Below, piece by piece: positions 47,209 through 56,281 of a stretch of 64,000 nt of DNA. The notes beneath the pieces were generated by a model, which was not told the DNA's origin, did no database searches, and worked only from the letters and a program-made list of their open reading frames with translations. Each line of letters starts with the position of its first letter. Within the stretch, counting starts at the first letter, position 1. The stretch is from contig NZ_VFNC01000001.1 of assembly GCF_006715395.1 (NCBI RefSeq), positions 3,224,001 to 3,288,000 on the forward strand, given 5' to 3'. The DNA comes from Streptomyces sp. SLBN-31. GTDB lineage: Bacteria > Actinomycetota > Actinomycetes > Streptomycetales > Streptomycetaceae. A program made the translations under genes and the position numbers.

Positions 47209-49199
47209 CCGGCCGCACGGCCACCGGCACCGCCCGGACGGTGCCCCTCGGCAGCGACACCGCCCCCGTCGCGGTGGCCCTGCCCGAGGCGGCGGGCCCG
47301 CGAGACGCCGTCACCCGGCTGCGCGCGCACGGCTGCTGGTACCCCTCCGCGAACCCCGACGGCACCGAGGCGGCCTTCATCTGCGACCGCGGCGGCGTCC
47401 CACAGCTGTGGGCGGGGCCGGTCCAGGGAGACGAGGTCCGGCTGCTCGACACGTCCCCGGACCCCGTCACGGAGGTCTCCTGGTCACCGGACGGCCGCTG
47501 GATCGCGTACACCGCCGCGCCCGGCGGCGGCGAGCACTCACGGGTGCTGTGCGTGCGGCCCGACGGCACCGGCCGCCGCATCCTCGCCGGGGCGGATCCC
47601 GACACCTCCGCCTACCTCGGCTGCTGGGCGCACGACGGATCGGCCGTCGCGGTCACGGTCGCCGTGCCCGCGGTGCGCAAGTCCGGGGACGGTTCGCCCG
47701 ACGGGACCGCGAACTCCGTCGCGGGGCCTGCGCCCCGGGGCGGCGACGGACTGTCGGCCTATCTGCTCGACCCCGACGGTCTGGCGTCCCCCGCCCTGCT
47801 GGCCACCGAGGCCGATGCCGCCACCCTGCGGGTGTGCGACCTCAGCTTCGACGGCACGCTCGCCCTGCTGCGCCGAGGGCCGCGCGGCCGACGGGAAGCG
47901 GTCGTGCGGCGTACGGCCGACTCGGCCACCACCTGCACCATGCCGGTGGCCGACGGCGATCCGTGGATCGGCCGCTTCTCGCACGACGGCCGGACACTGT
48001 GGCTGCGCACCGACGCCGACCGCGAGTTCGCGGCGCTGTACGCCCTCGAACTCGACGCCGACGGCGCGCCGCGCGCCGCCACACCCGCGGCCCAGCGCCC
48101 GGGCAGCGGACTGGAACTGCTGTCGATGGCACACGACGGCCGTACGGCCGTGCTGGTCTGGAACGTGCGGGGCGCGAGCGAACTCGAACTCCTCGAAACG
48201 ACCACGGCGCCATCGGGCGCGGACACCACGGGACCGGCGCGGCCGGTGCCCCTGCCGCACGAGGTCGTCACCCGTGCCGTGCCGGCCGGGGCGGGCCGGC
48301 TGCTGCTCGCACTGTCCGGCTCACGGCGCCGCCCGGGCGTGTGGTGGGCCCACGAAGGGGTGTCCCTGCTGCGCACCCGCTGGTCCTCCCGCGACGAGGA
48401 CGCCGTCCCGCCCGGCCGTCCGCCCGTACGGCCCGTACCCCTGCACCTGACGGCGAGGGACGGACTGCCCCTGAGCGGCTGGTACTACAGGGCACCAGGG
48501 CGCGCCCCCGGCGAGCCGGCCCCCTGTGTGATCCACCTGCACGGCGGCCCCGAGGAGCAGGAACGCCCGGTGTTCAACCCGCTGTACCACGAACTCCTCG
48601 GCCGTGGACTGGACGTCTTCGCGCCCGACGTCCGTGGCTCCTCGGGACACGGCAGGTCGTTCGTCGACGCCGACCTGGGCACCGGCCGGTTCGCCGCCCT
48701 GGACGACGTCGCGGACTGCGCCGCCCACACCGTCACGGCGGGTCTCGCGGACCCGACCCGGCTGGCGGTCATGGGACGCTCCTACGGCGGCTATCTGACG
48801 TTCGCCTCGCTCGTGTGGCACCCGGACCTGTTCCGTACCGGCGTGGCCGTCTGCGGCATGTCCGACCTCCTGACGTTCTTCGCCGGCACCGAGCCGTGGA
48901 TCGCGGAGTCGGCGGCGCACAAGTACGGACACCCGGTCCACGACCGCGAGTTGCTGCGCTCCCTTTCGCCGATGACCCGCATCGACGCGCTGCGCGTCCC
49001 GCTGCTCGCCGTCCACGGCGAGCACGACACCAACGTGCCACCCGGGGAGTCGGAGCAGTTCGTACGGGCGGCGCGTGAGCGCGGTGTCCCCGCCGAACTG
49101 CTCACCCTGCGCGACGAGGGCCACGACTTCCTGCGCGCGGACAACCGGCGCCTGTTCCGGCGGAGTGCCGCGGACTGGATGCAGCGCCACCTGGGCTGA
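47181..49199 (+). CDS. S9 family (prolyl oligopeptidase-type) peptidase
   Basis: 672 residues if started at ATG 47181; GTG 47205, in a GTGA overlap with asnO, would give 664 and is equally possible. An N-terminal beta-propeller (about 35-420; repeated blades such as VSWSPDGRWIAYTA and GRFSHDGRTLWLRTDADR) precedes an alpha/beta hydrolase domain: oxyanion region CVIHLHGGPEEQERPVFNP, nucleophile in AVMGRSYGGYLTFASLVW, Asp in AVHGEHDTNVPPG and His in RDEGHDFLRADN. It removes or trims short peptides, here perhaps turning over the dipeptide made by the upstream genes. Confidence 0.88.
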   Translation: MAADARHQVTGRTATGTARTVPLGSDTAPVAVALPEAAGPRDAVTRLRAHGCWYPSANPDGTEAAFICDRGGVPQLWAGPVQGDEVRLLDTSPDPVTEVSWSPDGRWIAYTAAPGGGEHSRVLCVRPDGTGRRILAGADPDTSAYLGCWAHDGSAVAVTVAVPAVRKSGDGSPDGTANSVAGPAPRGGDGLSAYLLDPDGLASPALLATEADAATLRVCDLSFDGTLALLRRGPRGRREAVVRRTADSATTCTMPVADGDPWIGRFSHDGRTLWLRTDADREFAALYALELDADGAPRAATPAAQRPGSGLELLSMAHDGRTAVLVWNVRGASELELLETTTAPSGADTTGPARPVPLPHEVVTRAVPAGAGRLLLALSGSRRRPGVWWAHEGVSLLRTRWSSRDEDAVPPGRPPVRPVPLHLTARDGLPLSGWYYRAPGRAPGEPAPCVIHLHGGPEEQERPVFNPLYHELLGRGLDVFAPDVRGSSGHGRSFVDADLGTGRFAALDDVADCAAHTVTAGLADPTRLAVMGRSYGGYLTFASLVWHPDLFRTGVAVCGMSDLLTFFAGTEPWIAESAAHKYGHPVHDRELLRSLSPMTRIDALRVPLLAVHGEHDTNVPPGESEQFVRAARERGVPAELLTLRDEGHDFLRADNRRLFRRSAADWMQRHLG

Positions 49200-49229
49200 G
49201 GACCGCGCCCGGCTCGGCCACGGGAGTGT

Positions 49230-49646
49230 TCAGGGCAGGTGCATGAGCAGCGTCACGGCGGCTCCCGCGGCCCCCGTGGCGATCGTGAGCCGGTCGGTGA
49301 GCAGCCGGGCCAGCCACAGCCCCCGGCCGCCCGTGCTGTCCAAGTCCGGGGCTGTTTCGGGAAGTTCGGGCGTGAACCCGGGGCCCTTGTCGGTGATCAG
49401 GCACTCCAGCGCGCCGTCGAGGCGCCGGAGCACCAGATGGCCGCCGCCCCCGGCGTGTTCGACGGCGTTGCAGGCGATCTCGTCGACCGCCAGAACGAAT
49501 TCGCCCAGCCGGTCGTCGTCGAGCCCCTCCTTGGCGGCCGTGCTCTCGACGAGGGCCCGCAGCAGGGCCAGGCAGTCCGCCGTGAACCGCTGCTCCAGCA
49601 GGGTCCCGTCCGCCCGGTCGACGGACTCCTCGGAGAAGTTCAGCAT
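49230..49646 (-). CDS. RsbW-like HATPase (anti-sigma factor kinase) domain protein
   Basis: 138 residues from ATG 49646. A single GHKL ATPase domain with the N box FVLAVDEIACNAVEHAGGGG, G1 box LECLITDKGPGFTPELPE and G2 box GGRGLWLARLLTDRLTI. In partner switching such proteins bind a sigma factor or phosphorylate a STAS protein. Its start overlaps the stop of the MEDS-STAS gene upstream (7 bases), so the two are coupled. The sigma factor at 42.4 kb is a possible target; no direct evidence. Confidence 0.88.
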   Translation of the reverse strand: MLNFSEESVDRADGTLLEQRFTADCLALLRALVESTAAKEGLDDDRLGEFVLAVDEIACNAVEHAGGGGHLVLRRLDGALECLITDKGPGFTPELPETAPDLDSTGGRGLWLARLLTDRLTIATGAAGAAVTLLMHLP

Positions 49647-50527
49647 CCGGCCCGCACCTCGCTCAGCGTGAGCCGGGGCACGGACGCCGCGCCGAGTTTG
49701 CGCAGGATTCCGGCGTGGAGGACCGAGCAGCGGATCTCGATCCGCTTGTGGTCGGTGGCCAGTTGGACCTGGCGCAGCAGGTCGAAAGCGCAGTGGACAC
49801 CGAGGAAGTGCAGGTGTGTGAGGTCCAGCAGCAGATGGCCGCGGTCGGAGGTCTGCGCCAGAGACTCGGTGAGGGCCGTCCGGAACTGGTCCAGGGTGGT
49901 CAGATCGGCGTCGCCGGCGAACCGCACCCCGTCCTCGTCGGGGATCGACAGAAGGACCCCGAGGCAGTCGTGGAGGCGGCGGGGATGAGCGTCGTGCATG
50001 GCCTCCACCACGTCGGGGGCGAACCAGTCCCGGTCGTAGGCGCAGACCTCCGTGTAGGAGCGGCCGGTGAACAGGTGCTCCACGTGGGTCTCACGGTGCA
50101 CGACCCCCGACACGTCGGCACCCAGGTCCGGCACCCAGCGCATGTCGATGAACGTGCGCAGGCCGGTGTACCCCTCACGCCGGGCCCGAGCGGTCTCCTC
50201 CCTCAGTCGTGCCGTCTGCCGGTCCATGGTGAAGGCGAGGTCGGGACGGATCACCTCCCGCATGCTGCTGAGCACGAGCTGCCCGCGCGCCCTCGCGGCG
50301 GCGGCCTGCGGGCCGTACGTGTCCAGGCGGGTGAGGACCTCCCGCCGTGGCACGTCGGGGTCGGCGAGGACCATCACCTTCTCGTGGCGGGCGAGACCCA
50401 GCCAGACGTACGCGGTGAGCACCTGCCAGCGCGACTCACCGAGGCCGTAGCCCACGAAGGCGTGGTCGCCGGGCCTGAGCCGCTGGACCGGGATGAGGCC
50501 GGCACAGCCCGTCTGCCTGTCGTGCAT
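49640..50527 (-). CDS. MEDS-STAS anti-anti-sigma protein
   Basis: 295 residues from ATG 50527 (AGAGGGGACG upstream). The N-terminal MEDS domain (about 15-185: LRPGDHAFVGYGLGESRWQV, then ARHEKVMVLADPDVPRREVL, and YTGLRTFIDMRWVPDLGADV) is a RecA-like, methanogen/DcmR-type sensor. A STAS domain follows (about 200-290: GDADLTTLDQFRTALTESLA, then GHLLLDLTHLHFLGVHCAFD). No Ser/Thr is obvious at the phosphoacceptor position after LTHLHFLG. It is coupled to the RsbW-like gene and probably controls it in response to a ligand. Confidence 0.88.
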   Translation of the reverse strand: MHDRQTGCAGLIPVQRLRPGDHAFVGYGLGESRWQVLTAYVWLGLARHEKVMVLADPDVPRREVLTRLDTYGPQAAAARARGQLVLSSMREVIRPDLAFTMDRQTARLREETARARREGYTGLRTFIDMRWVPDLGADVSGVVHRETHVEHLFTGRSYTEVCAYDRDWFAPDVVEAMHDAHPRRLHDCLGVLLSIPDEDGVRFAGDADLTTLDQFRTALTESLAQTSDRGHLLLDLTHLHFLGVHCAFDLLRQVQLATDHKRIEIRCSVLHAGILRKLGAASVPRLTLSEVRAGC

Positions 50528-50694
50528 CGCAGCGTCCCCTCTGGTGGCGGCCCGCACTCCGTAGCTGCGTGACACCACACCGTAGCCGTCGGCGCCGCTC
50601 CCACCCTCACCACGAACGGATATGCCTTCCGAAGGGCGTCGTCTGCGCACAGCCGCCCACTTGGTGATCGCTTCCGACTGCCTCGGGCGAGCCC

Positions 50695-50994
50695 TTACCG
50701 GCCGGGGGCGGGCCGCACCGGGACCAGGTCGGCGAGGCCGGAGACCGTGAGCAGCGGCCGCAGCAGCGTGTCGGCGATCACCTCGATGCGCTCGGCTCGG
50801 GCGAACAGCACGTTCAGGCCGGCGCTGTCGAGGTAGTCCACGCCGGTCAGGTCGAGGACGACATGCCCGGGCAGGCGATCGAGCGCGTCGGCGAGCCGGC
50901 CGCTGTTGCTCATGTCGATCTCGCCCGTGACGGTCAGCAGCGCGGTTCCGTCGGCGGTTCGTTCTGGGGCGAGTGTCAGCTGCACAGGCGTCAC
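50695..50994 (-). CDS. STAS domain anti-sigma factor antagonist
   Basis: 99 residues from GTG 50994, in a GTGA overlap with the preceding giant kinase gene. The STAS fold reads TALLTVTGEIDMSNSGRLAD, then LPGHVVLDLTGVDYLDSAGL, with the phosphorylatable serine in YLDSAGLNVLF. Dephosphorylated, it would bind an RsbW-like kinase. The adjacent gene encodes a PP2C phosphatase domain fused to an RsbW-like ATPase, so substrate and enzymes are co-encoded. Confidence 0.9.
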   Translation of the reverse strand: MTPVQLTLAPERTADGTALLTVTGEIDMSNSGRLADALDRLPGHVVLDLTGVDYLDSAGLNVLFARAERIEVIADTLLRPLLTVSGLADLVPVRPAPGR

Positions 50995-53900
50995 GGGATC
51001 CTCGTATGCATCTCGACGCTGGTGCCCGACGGGCCGGGCGTGACGGTCACATGGCTGGACAGGGCGTGCATGATGCCGATGCCCCGGCCGCGCAGGGAGG
51101 AGGCGTCCGGATCGCCGGGCTTCCATCGTCCGCTGTCGGCGACGGTCACGTGCACGTGGTCGGTGAAGATCTCGGCACTCAGCCGGATGGTGCCGCCCGG
51201 GTGGTCGCGGTGGGCGTGCTCGACGGCGTTGGCGCAGGCCTCGCCGGTGGCGATGAGGACGTCCAGGGCGGTGCGCACGGGCAGTTCGCAGCGGGTGAGC
51301 CAGTCGCGCAGGGCGTGGCGCGCGGTGGCGAGCTGACCGGACTCCGCGGGAAAGGCGATCCGCAGGGGTGCCGGATGGCGGTAGAGCAGCAGAGCGACGT
51401 CGTCCTCGTACCCGCCCGTGGGAGCCAGGGCGGCCATGACGTGGTCCGCCAGCTCCGAGGGAGGCAGGTCACGGCCGGTCCGCAGGGCCTCGCCCGCCGC
51501 CTGGATGCCCTGGTCGAGCACCTGGTGCCGGCGTTCGACGAGACCGTCGGTGTACAGCAGCAGAGTGGACCGGGCGGGCAGTCGGCAGACGCTGTCGGAG
51601 CGTTCGCGGTCGGGACGGACGGCCAGTGGCAGCCCGCGGCCGCCTTCCAGCAGGCGCGTGGTGCCGTCGGGGGAGGCGAGCACACTCGGCGGGTGCCCGG
51701 CGCTGGAGTAGGTGAGGGTTCCGGTGTGCGGGTCGAGCACTGCGCAGAGGACGGTGGTGCAGAAGGCGCCCGGGATGCCGCCGGCGAAGTGGTCGAGGGC
51801 CATGAGCGTGCGAGCGGGGCTGGCGTCCTGCAGGAACAACGCGCGGCAGGCACTGCGCAGTTGGCCCATGACGGTGGCCGCCTCCAGGCCACGCCCGACG
51901 CAGTCGCCGACCACGATCCCGGTGCGCTCGTCCGGGAGGGTGATGACGTCGTACCAGTCGCCGCCGATCTCCAGCGGAGGGGTGGCGGGCTCGTAGCGCG
52001 CGGCGAAGCCGGCGGGCAGCTGGGAGGGCCCGAGGATGGCGCGTTGCAGGGTGAGCGCGGTGTCGCGCTGCTGGTCGATCTGGTGGCTGCGGGCCAGAGC
52101 CTGGGCGAGGTGACCGGCCAGCAGCGCGAGCAGCAGTTCGTCCTGACCGCTGAAGCGGCGGGAGGCGCCCAGTTCGATCCACATGACCAGCGGGCCGTCG
52201 GGATGCTCCAGCAGGACGCCCGCCCCGGTGCCCTCGCACACCGGCGTGAGCGGGGGATGGTGCTGCAGTTCGGCGATGGCCTCCTGCTGCTGCTCGGGGA
52301 GGTCCTTCCAGGACAGCGGGCCGGTGGCGGTCAGCGCGGGTGGCTCGTCCCCGGCGAAGAGCGCCGTCAGGACGTACTCGGCCTGCCACAGTTGCTGGAA
52401 CTGGCCCAGAGCCGTCGTGAGTGCCTCGTGCAGGCCGGCCGTCTCCGCCAGGCCCGTGCTGAGGGCGGCCAGAGCGCTCTCGCGTTGGGTGGCGAAGCGC
52501 TCGGCGGTGATGTCGCGGAAGGTGCCGACGATCATCCGCCGGCCGGTGTCCGGGTCGTGGGCGCCGTTGAAGGCCGCCCTGATCCACAGGCGGCGCCCGT
52601 CCCGGTGGGTGAGGGGAAGGGTGTGGTTGCCCTGTCCCTGACGCAGCAGGTCGGCGAAGGCGTCGGCCACCGCCCGACGGGACTCCGGGTCGGCCGCGGC
52701 ATCCGGCCACCAGGGATGAGGCGGCTCGCAGGGCAGGATCGCCGAGTCGTGGCCGAGGAGGGTGGTGAACGCGGTGTTGGTCTCCAGCACCACACCGTTC
52801 TCGTCCATGACGATCAGCGCCTCCTGCAGGGAGTCCACCAGGGCGGTGCGCCAGCGCACGTGGTGGGTGCGCAGATGGGCGAGTTCGACGTTGGCCCGCA
52901 CACGGGCCAGCAACTCGGCCGCGGCGAACGGTTTGACGAGGTAGTCGTCCGCGCCCGCGGTCAGTCCTTCGATGGCCGCCTCCTGGCCGGCGCGGGCGGA
53001 CAGCAGCAGGACGGGCAGCGAGGCGGTCCTGGTGTCCGAGCGCAGGGCGCGCACCAGGCTCAGTCCGTCCATCATCGGCATCATCACGTCGCTGACGATC
53101 AGGTCCGGCGGGTGGGAGCGGGCGGCGCACAGGGCCGCCCGGCCGTCGCTGACGGCGCCGGTCTCGTAGCCGGCGCCGTCGAGGATGCGCACGAGGTACT
53201 CGCGCATGTCGGTGTTGTCGTCGGCGACCAGGACACGCGCCCGCACCGGCGCCCTGGAGCCGGACTCCGAGGCGGCGGTGCCGGCGCCGGCCTTGTCCCG
53301 CACGGTCGTGCCGGTGTCGGCCGGCAGCCAGCGCAGCGCCTCCTGGACGAACGGGACGGCCGTCGTCGAGGCGGCCCTGGCCTGGGACGAGGTGCGGACG
53401 GCGTCGGCGGGCAGGTGCGCGGACCCGAAGGGCAACCGGACGGTGAAGCACGTACCGCGTTCGGGGCTGCTGTCCGCCGTGATGGTGCCGCCGTGCAGCG
53501 CGACGAGTTCCCGTACGAGGGCCAGGCCGATGCCGCTGCCTTCGTTCGAGCGGGCGCGGACACCGCCGATCCGGTGGAAGCGTTCGAACAGCCGGGGCAG
53601 TTCGTGTGCGGGGATGCCGACGCCGGTGTCGTGGACGGTCACCACGGCCCGGGCGCCCTCGGCGCGGACCGTGACGCGGATCGATCCGTCGAAGGTGAAC
53701 TTCAGGGCGTTGCTCAGCAGGTTCAGGATCACCTTCTCCCACATGTCGCGGTCGATGTGGACGGGGCGGTCAAGCGGCGGGCAGTCGACGGTCAGGGTGA
53801 GGCCGGCCCGGTCGATCGCGGAGCGGAAGACGCTGGTCAGCTCGGCGGTCACGGCGGCCAGGTCGACCGGCTCGTAGGAGGCCTGCATGCGGCCGGCCTC

Positions 53901-55211
53901 GATGCGGGAGAAGTCCAGCAGGGTGTTGACGAGCTTGCCCAGCCGCAGGGCGTTGCGGTGGATCGCCTCCAGTTCCTCCCGGACCCGCGCGGGCGCGTCG
54001 GTGAGCAGTTCCTTCAGCTCCTGCACCGGTCCGGAGATCAGTGCGAGGGGGGTGCGGAACTCGTGACTGATGTTGGAGAAGAACGTCGTCTTGGCCCGGT
54101 CGAGTTCGGCCAGTTCCTCCGCGCGCCGCTGCTGGTCGCGGTAGCCGCGGGCGGAGCCGATGCCCGCGGCGAGGTGCCCGGCGACCAGTTCCAGGAAGCC
54201 CTGGTAGCCCTCGTCGAGGGCGCGGTAGCGGTTCAGCGCGGCGACGAAGAAGCCGTGCGGTGCTCCGCCCGGTTGCAGCAGCGGCATCAGCAGGGCCCGC
54301 CGGGGCGGTTCGGGCCAGTCGCCGGTCGGCAGGCCGGCGACGACGTCGGCGTCGAGCGGTACCAGTACCGGTGTGCCGTCGGCGAGATCGGCCCACGGCC
54401 AGGGGGCGGCGGGCTGCTCGGGGGACAGCAGGGGCGGTGCCGCCGGATGACCCGGCGAGATGCCCGTGGTACGGCTCAGGTGCGCGCCGTCCTCCCGGAG
54501 GAGGTAGGTCAGGGTGAAGGGCAGGTCGGCCAGGTTCCGTTCGAGTTGGCGGCCGAAGAACGCCAGCGTCTCGCTCTCCGTACGCACCACGGTGGGATCG
54601 GAGCCCAGGTCCCGCAGCGTGGCCATCCTGCGCGCCCCGATGACGCGCTCGGTGTCCTCACTGACCACGCAGAGCATGCCCACCACCGTGCCGCCGTCGT
54701 CGTGCAGCGGGCTGTACGAGAACGTGTGGTAGGTCTCCTCCCGGTAGCCGGAGCGCTCCAGGAAGAGCAACAGCCCCTCGTCCCAGGTGGCTTCGCCCGA
54801 GGCCAGCACGTGCTCGATCCGGGGGCCCACGTCGGACCAGATCTCCGACCACACCTCGCTCGCCGGACGGCCCAGCGCCCAAGGGTATTTGCGGCCAAGG
54901 GTGTTGCGGCGGTAAGCGGCGTTGCAGAAGAAGGTGAGGTCGGGGCCCCAGGCCATCCACATGGAGAACCGCGAGGACAGCAGGATGCGCACGGCTGTCC
55001 GCAGGCTCTGCGGCCACTCCTCGGGCGGCCCCAGGGGTGTGGCCGCCCAGTCGACGGCGGCGAGGTCCGCGCCCAGGCCGGGATCGGCGGCGAAGGCCTC
55101 GGTCCAGTCCGCACTGCTCCGCGCGTTGTTGCTCTGGTCACTGCTTCTGTCCGCGTGCCCCACCCGATCCCTGCTTCTGATCCGAGAGCCGGCGGAGAGC
55201 CGGACGTGCAC
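50991..55211 (-). CDS. Giant hybrid: PAS-GAF-histidine kinase-receiver-PAS-GAF-SpoIIE-HATPase
   Basis: About 1,406 residues from GTG 55211 (GTG 55163, with AGGGATC upstream, would give 1,390). Domains in order: PAS-like (65-195), GAF (215-365), HisKA with His near 387 (TFFSNISHEFRTPLALISG), HATPase (505-610), receiver (about 670-785, VLVADDNTDMREYLVRILDG and LIVSDVMMPMMDGLSLVRAL), PAS (805-925), GAF (935-1050), SpoIIE/PP2C (about 1075-1265, EIGGDWYDVITLPDERTGI) and RsbW-like HATPase (1275-1400, LIATGEACANAVEHAHRDHP). It joins two-component phosphorelay to partner switching in one chain. The downstream STAS protein is the likely substrate. Confidence 0.93.
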   Translation of the reverse strand: MHVRLSAGSRIRSRDRVGHADRSSDQSNNARSSADWTEAFAADPGLGADLAAVDWAATPLGPPEEWPQSLRTAVRILLSSRFSMWMAWGPDLTFFCNAAYRRNTLGRKYPWALGRPASEVWSEIWSDVGPRIEHVLASGEATWDEGLLLFLERSGYREETYHTFSYSPLHDDGGTVVGMLCVVSEDTERVIGARRMATLRDLGSDPTVVRTESETLAFFGRQLERNLADLPFTLTYLLREDGAHLSRTTGISPGHPAAPPLLSPEQPAAPWPWADLADGTPVLVPLDADVVAGLPTGDWPEPPRRALLMPLLQPGGAPHGFFVAALNRYRALDEGYQGFLELVAGHLAAGIGSARGYRDQQRRAEELAELDRAKTTFFSNISHEFRTPLALISGPVQELKELLTDAPARVREELEAIHRNALRLGKLVNTLLDFSRIEAGRMQASYEPVDLAAVTAELTSVFRSAIDRAGLTLTVDCPPLDRPVHIDRDMWEKVILNLLSNALKFTFDGSIRVTVRAEGARAVVTVHDTGVGIPAHELPRLFERFHRIGGVRARSNEGSGIGLALVRELVALHGGTITADSSPERGTCFTVRLPFGSAHLPADAVRTSSQARAASTTAVPFVQEALRWLPADTGTTVRDKAGAGTAASESGSRAPVRARVLVADDNTDMREYLVRILDGAGYETGAVSDGRAALCAARSHPPDLIVSDVMMPMMDGLSLVRALRSDTRTASLPVLLLSARAGQEAAIEGLTAGADDYLVKPFAAAELLARVRANVELAHLRTHHVRWRTALVDSLQEALIVMDENGVVLETNTAFTTLLGHDSAILPCEPPHPWWPDAAADPESRRAVADAFADLLRQGQGNHTLPLTHRDGRRLWIRAAFNGAHDPDTGRRMIVGTFRDITAERFATQRESALAALSTGLAETAGLHEALTTALGQFQQLWQAEYVLTALFAGDEPPALTATGPLSWKDLPEQQQEAIAELQHHPPLTPVCEGTGAGVLLEHPDGPLVMWIELGASRRFSGQDELLLALLAGHLAQALARSHQIDQQRDTALTLQRAILGPSQLPAGFAARYEPATPPLEIGGDWYDVITLPDERTGIVVGDCVGRGLEAATVMGQLRSACRALFLQDASPARTLMALDHFAGGIPGAFCTTVLCAVLDPHTGTLTYSSAGHPPSVLASPDGTTRLLEGGRGLPLAVRPDRERSDSVCRLPARSTLLLYTDGLVERRHQVLDQGIQAAGEALRTGRDLPPSELADHVMAALAPTGGYEDDVALLLYRHPAPLRIAFPAESGQLATARHALRDWLTRCELPVRTALDVLIATGEACANAVEHAHRDHPGGTIRLSAEIFTDHVHVTVADSGRWKPGDPDASSLRGRGIGIMHALSSHVTVTPGPSGTSVEMHTRIP

Positions 55212-55371
55212 TTCCGGCTTTCCGATGTCGAGAGGTATTCCGCCGGGGCCCTGGTGACGGATGCAGCCGGGGCATCCGACCAGTCATATCGAAAAAGAGA
55301 TGTTTGTTCGAGCGGTGACGGTGCACACGGAGAGCTAACACAACCTTTATGCGACGAAGTGGAGACGGACA

Positions 55372-55650
55372 ATGGGCATCATCGCTTGGATCCTCATCGG
55401 TCTGCTTGCCGGCGCCATCGCCAAGATGCTGATGCCGGGCAAGGACCCGGGCGGCATCATCATCACCATGCTCATCGGTATCGCGGGCGGCCTGCTGGGC
55501 GGCTGGCTCGGCAAGGTGATCTTCGGTGTGGACTCCATCGACGGATTCTTCGACCTCTCCACCTGGATCGCAGCGATCGTCGGTTCCCTCATCCTGCTGG
55601 CCCTCTACCGCGTCGTGGTGGGCAACCGACACTCGCACCGACACGCCTGA
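55372..55650 (+). CDS. GlsB/YeaQ/YmgE family stress-response membrane protein
   Basis: 92 residues from ATG 55372 (GTGGAGACGG upstream). Three membrane helices (IIAWILIGLLAGAIAKMLMP, GIIITMLIGIAGGLLGGWLG, WIAAIVGSLILLALYRVVV) with Gly-zipper motifs match the transglycosylase-associated/YeaQ family. These are small stress-induced membrane proteins of unknown action. It is divergent from the giant kinase gene and followed by a strong terminator. Confidence 0.93.
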   Translation: MGIIAWILIGLLAGAIAKMLMPGKDPGGIIITMLIGIAGGLLGGWLGKVIFGVDSIDGFFDLSTWIAAIVGSLILLALYRVVVGNRHSHRHA

Positions 55651-55683
55651 CACATCGGTGACACGCCTTCGGGCACATGATCA

Positions 55684-55715
55684 CGGCTCCCTCCCCGATG
55701 AAGGGGAGGGAGCCG
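55684..55715 (+). terminator. Strong stem-loop after the YmgE-type gene
   Basis: CGGCTCCCTCCCC pairs perfectly over 13 bases with GGGGAGGGAGCCG around a GATGAA loop, 33 bases after the stop codon. Confidence 0.8.
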
Positions 55716-55788
55716 TCGCAGTTCCGCGGTAATCCGGGCGGGGCGGGGTAATGGGACTGCGTTCAGCCTCCGTTGAGAAGGAGCCGAG

Positions 55789-56214
55789 ATGACCGATGAC
55801 GCCTATCTGTTCCTGCTGGGCGACGCGTCCGCGCCATTCGGGGTGAGCCCCGCAGCCGTCGGTGACCTCGCCTGCATGGAGACACCCGCGGTGCGTGCGT
55901 GGCTGGACGCGCAAGGGAGTACGGCGACTTCGCCGCAGCTGCGGCTGTTGCCCCCGGAGGAGACTGCGGCGATCCCCGAGGGAGCCGAACGCCTTCCGGT
56001 CCCGCTGAACGACGAGGAGTTGAGCCGGGTCCGGCACGCGATGTCGGCGGAGCCGCTGGCCCGGGTGGAGGACGAGCTGCTCGCCTACCGTGACTGCGCC
56101 GACGGCAGGGACGCGCTGATCGGCCGCGCTCTGGCCGCCGGCGTGGCGCCGCACCGCATCGTCGAGCTGACCGGGGTGGATCCCGCAACGGTCACGGCGG
56201 CCGCGAACGACTGA
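55789..56214 (+). CDS. Hypothetical protein, 141 residues
   Basis: ATG 55789 with GAGAAGGAGCC upstream. The protein is acidic and soluble: YLFLLGDASAPFGVSPAAVG, a variable middle, then LSRVRHAMSAEPLARVEDEL and a C-terminal helix pair resembling an HTH (AAGVAPHRIVELTGVDPATV). It may be a small DNA-binding or partner protein. I do not recognise the family. It stands alone between two strong terminator hairpins. Confidence 0.7.
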   Translation: MTDDAYLFLLGDASAPFGVSPAAVGDLACMETPAVRAWLDAQGSTATSPQLRLLPPEETAAIPEGAERLPVPLNDEELSRVRHAMSAEPLARVEDELLAYRDCADGRDALIGRALAAGVAPHRIVELTGVDPATVTAAAND

Positions 56215-56224
56215 CACGCGAAGG

Positions 56225-56266
56225 CGCGGGGCGTGGGAACGGACTCGGCCGTTCCCACGCCCCGCG
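56225..56266. terminator. 18-bp stem-loop between convergent genes
   Basis: CGCGGGGCGTGGGAACGG (56225-56242) and its exact complement (56249-56266) flank a 6-base loop. It lies between the end of the 141-residue gene and the end of the GH35 gene; a bidirectional terminator. Confidence 0.85.
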
Positions 56267-56281
56267 TGTGTCACCCCTTCG

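Noticed and set aside
50973-55661. 1,562-codon open frame on the plus strand
   Set aside because: Antisense to the hybrid kinase; the translation is low-complexity Gly/Arg/Val with no motif. A codon-bias artefact.
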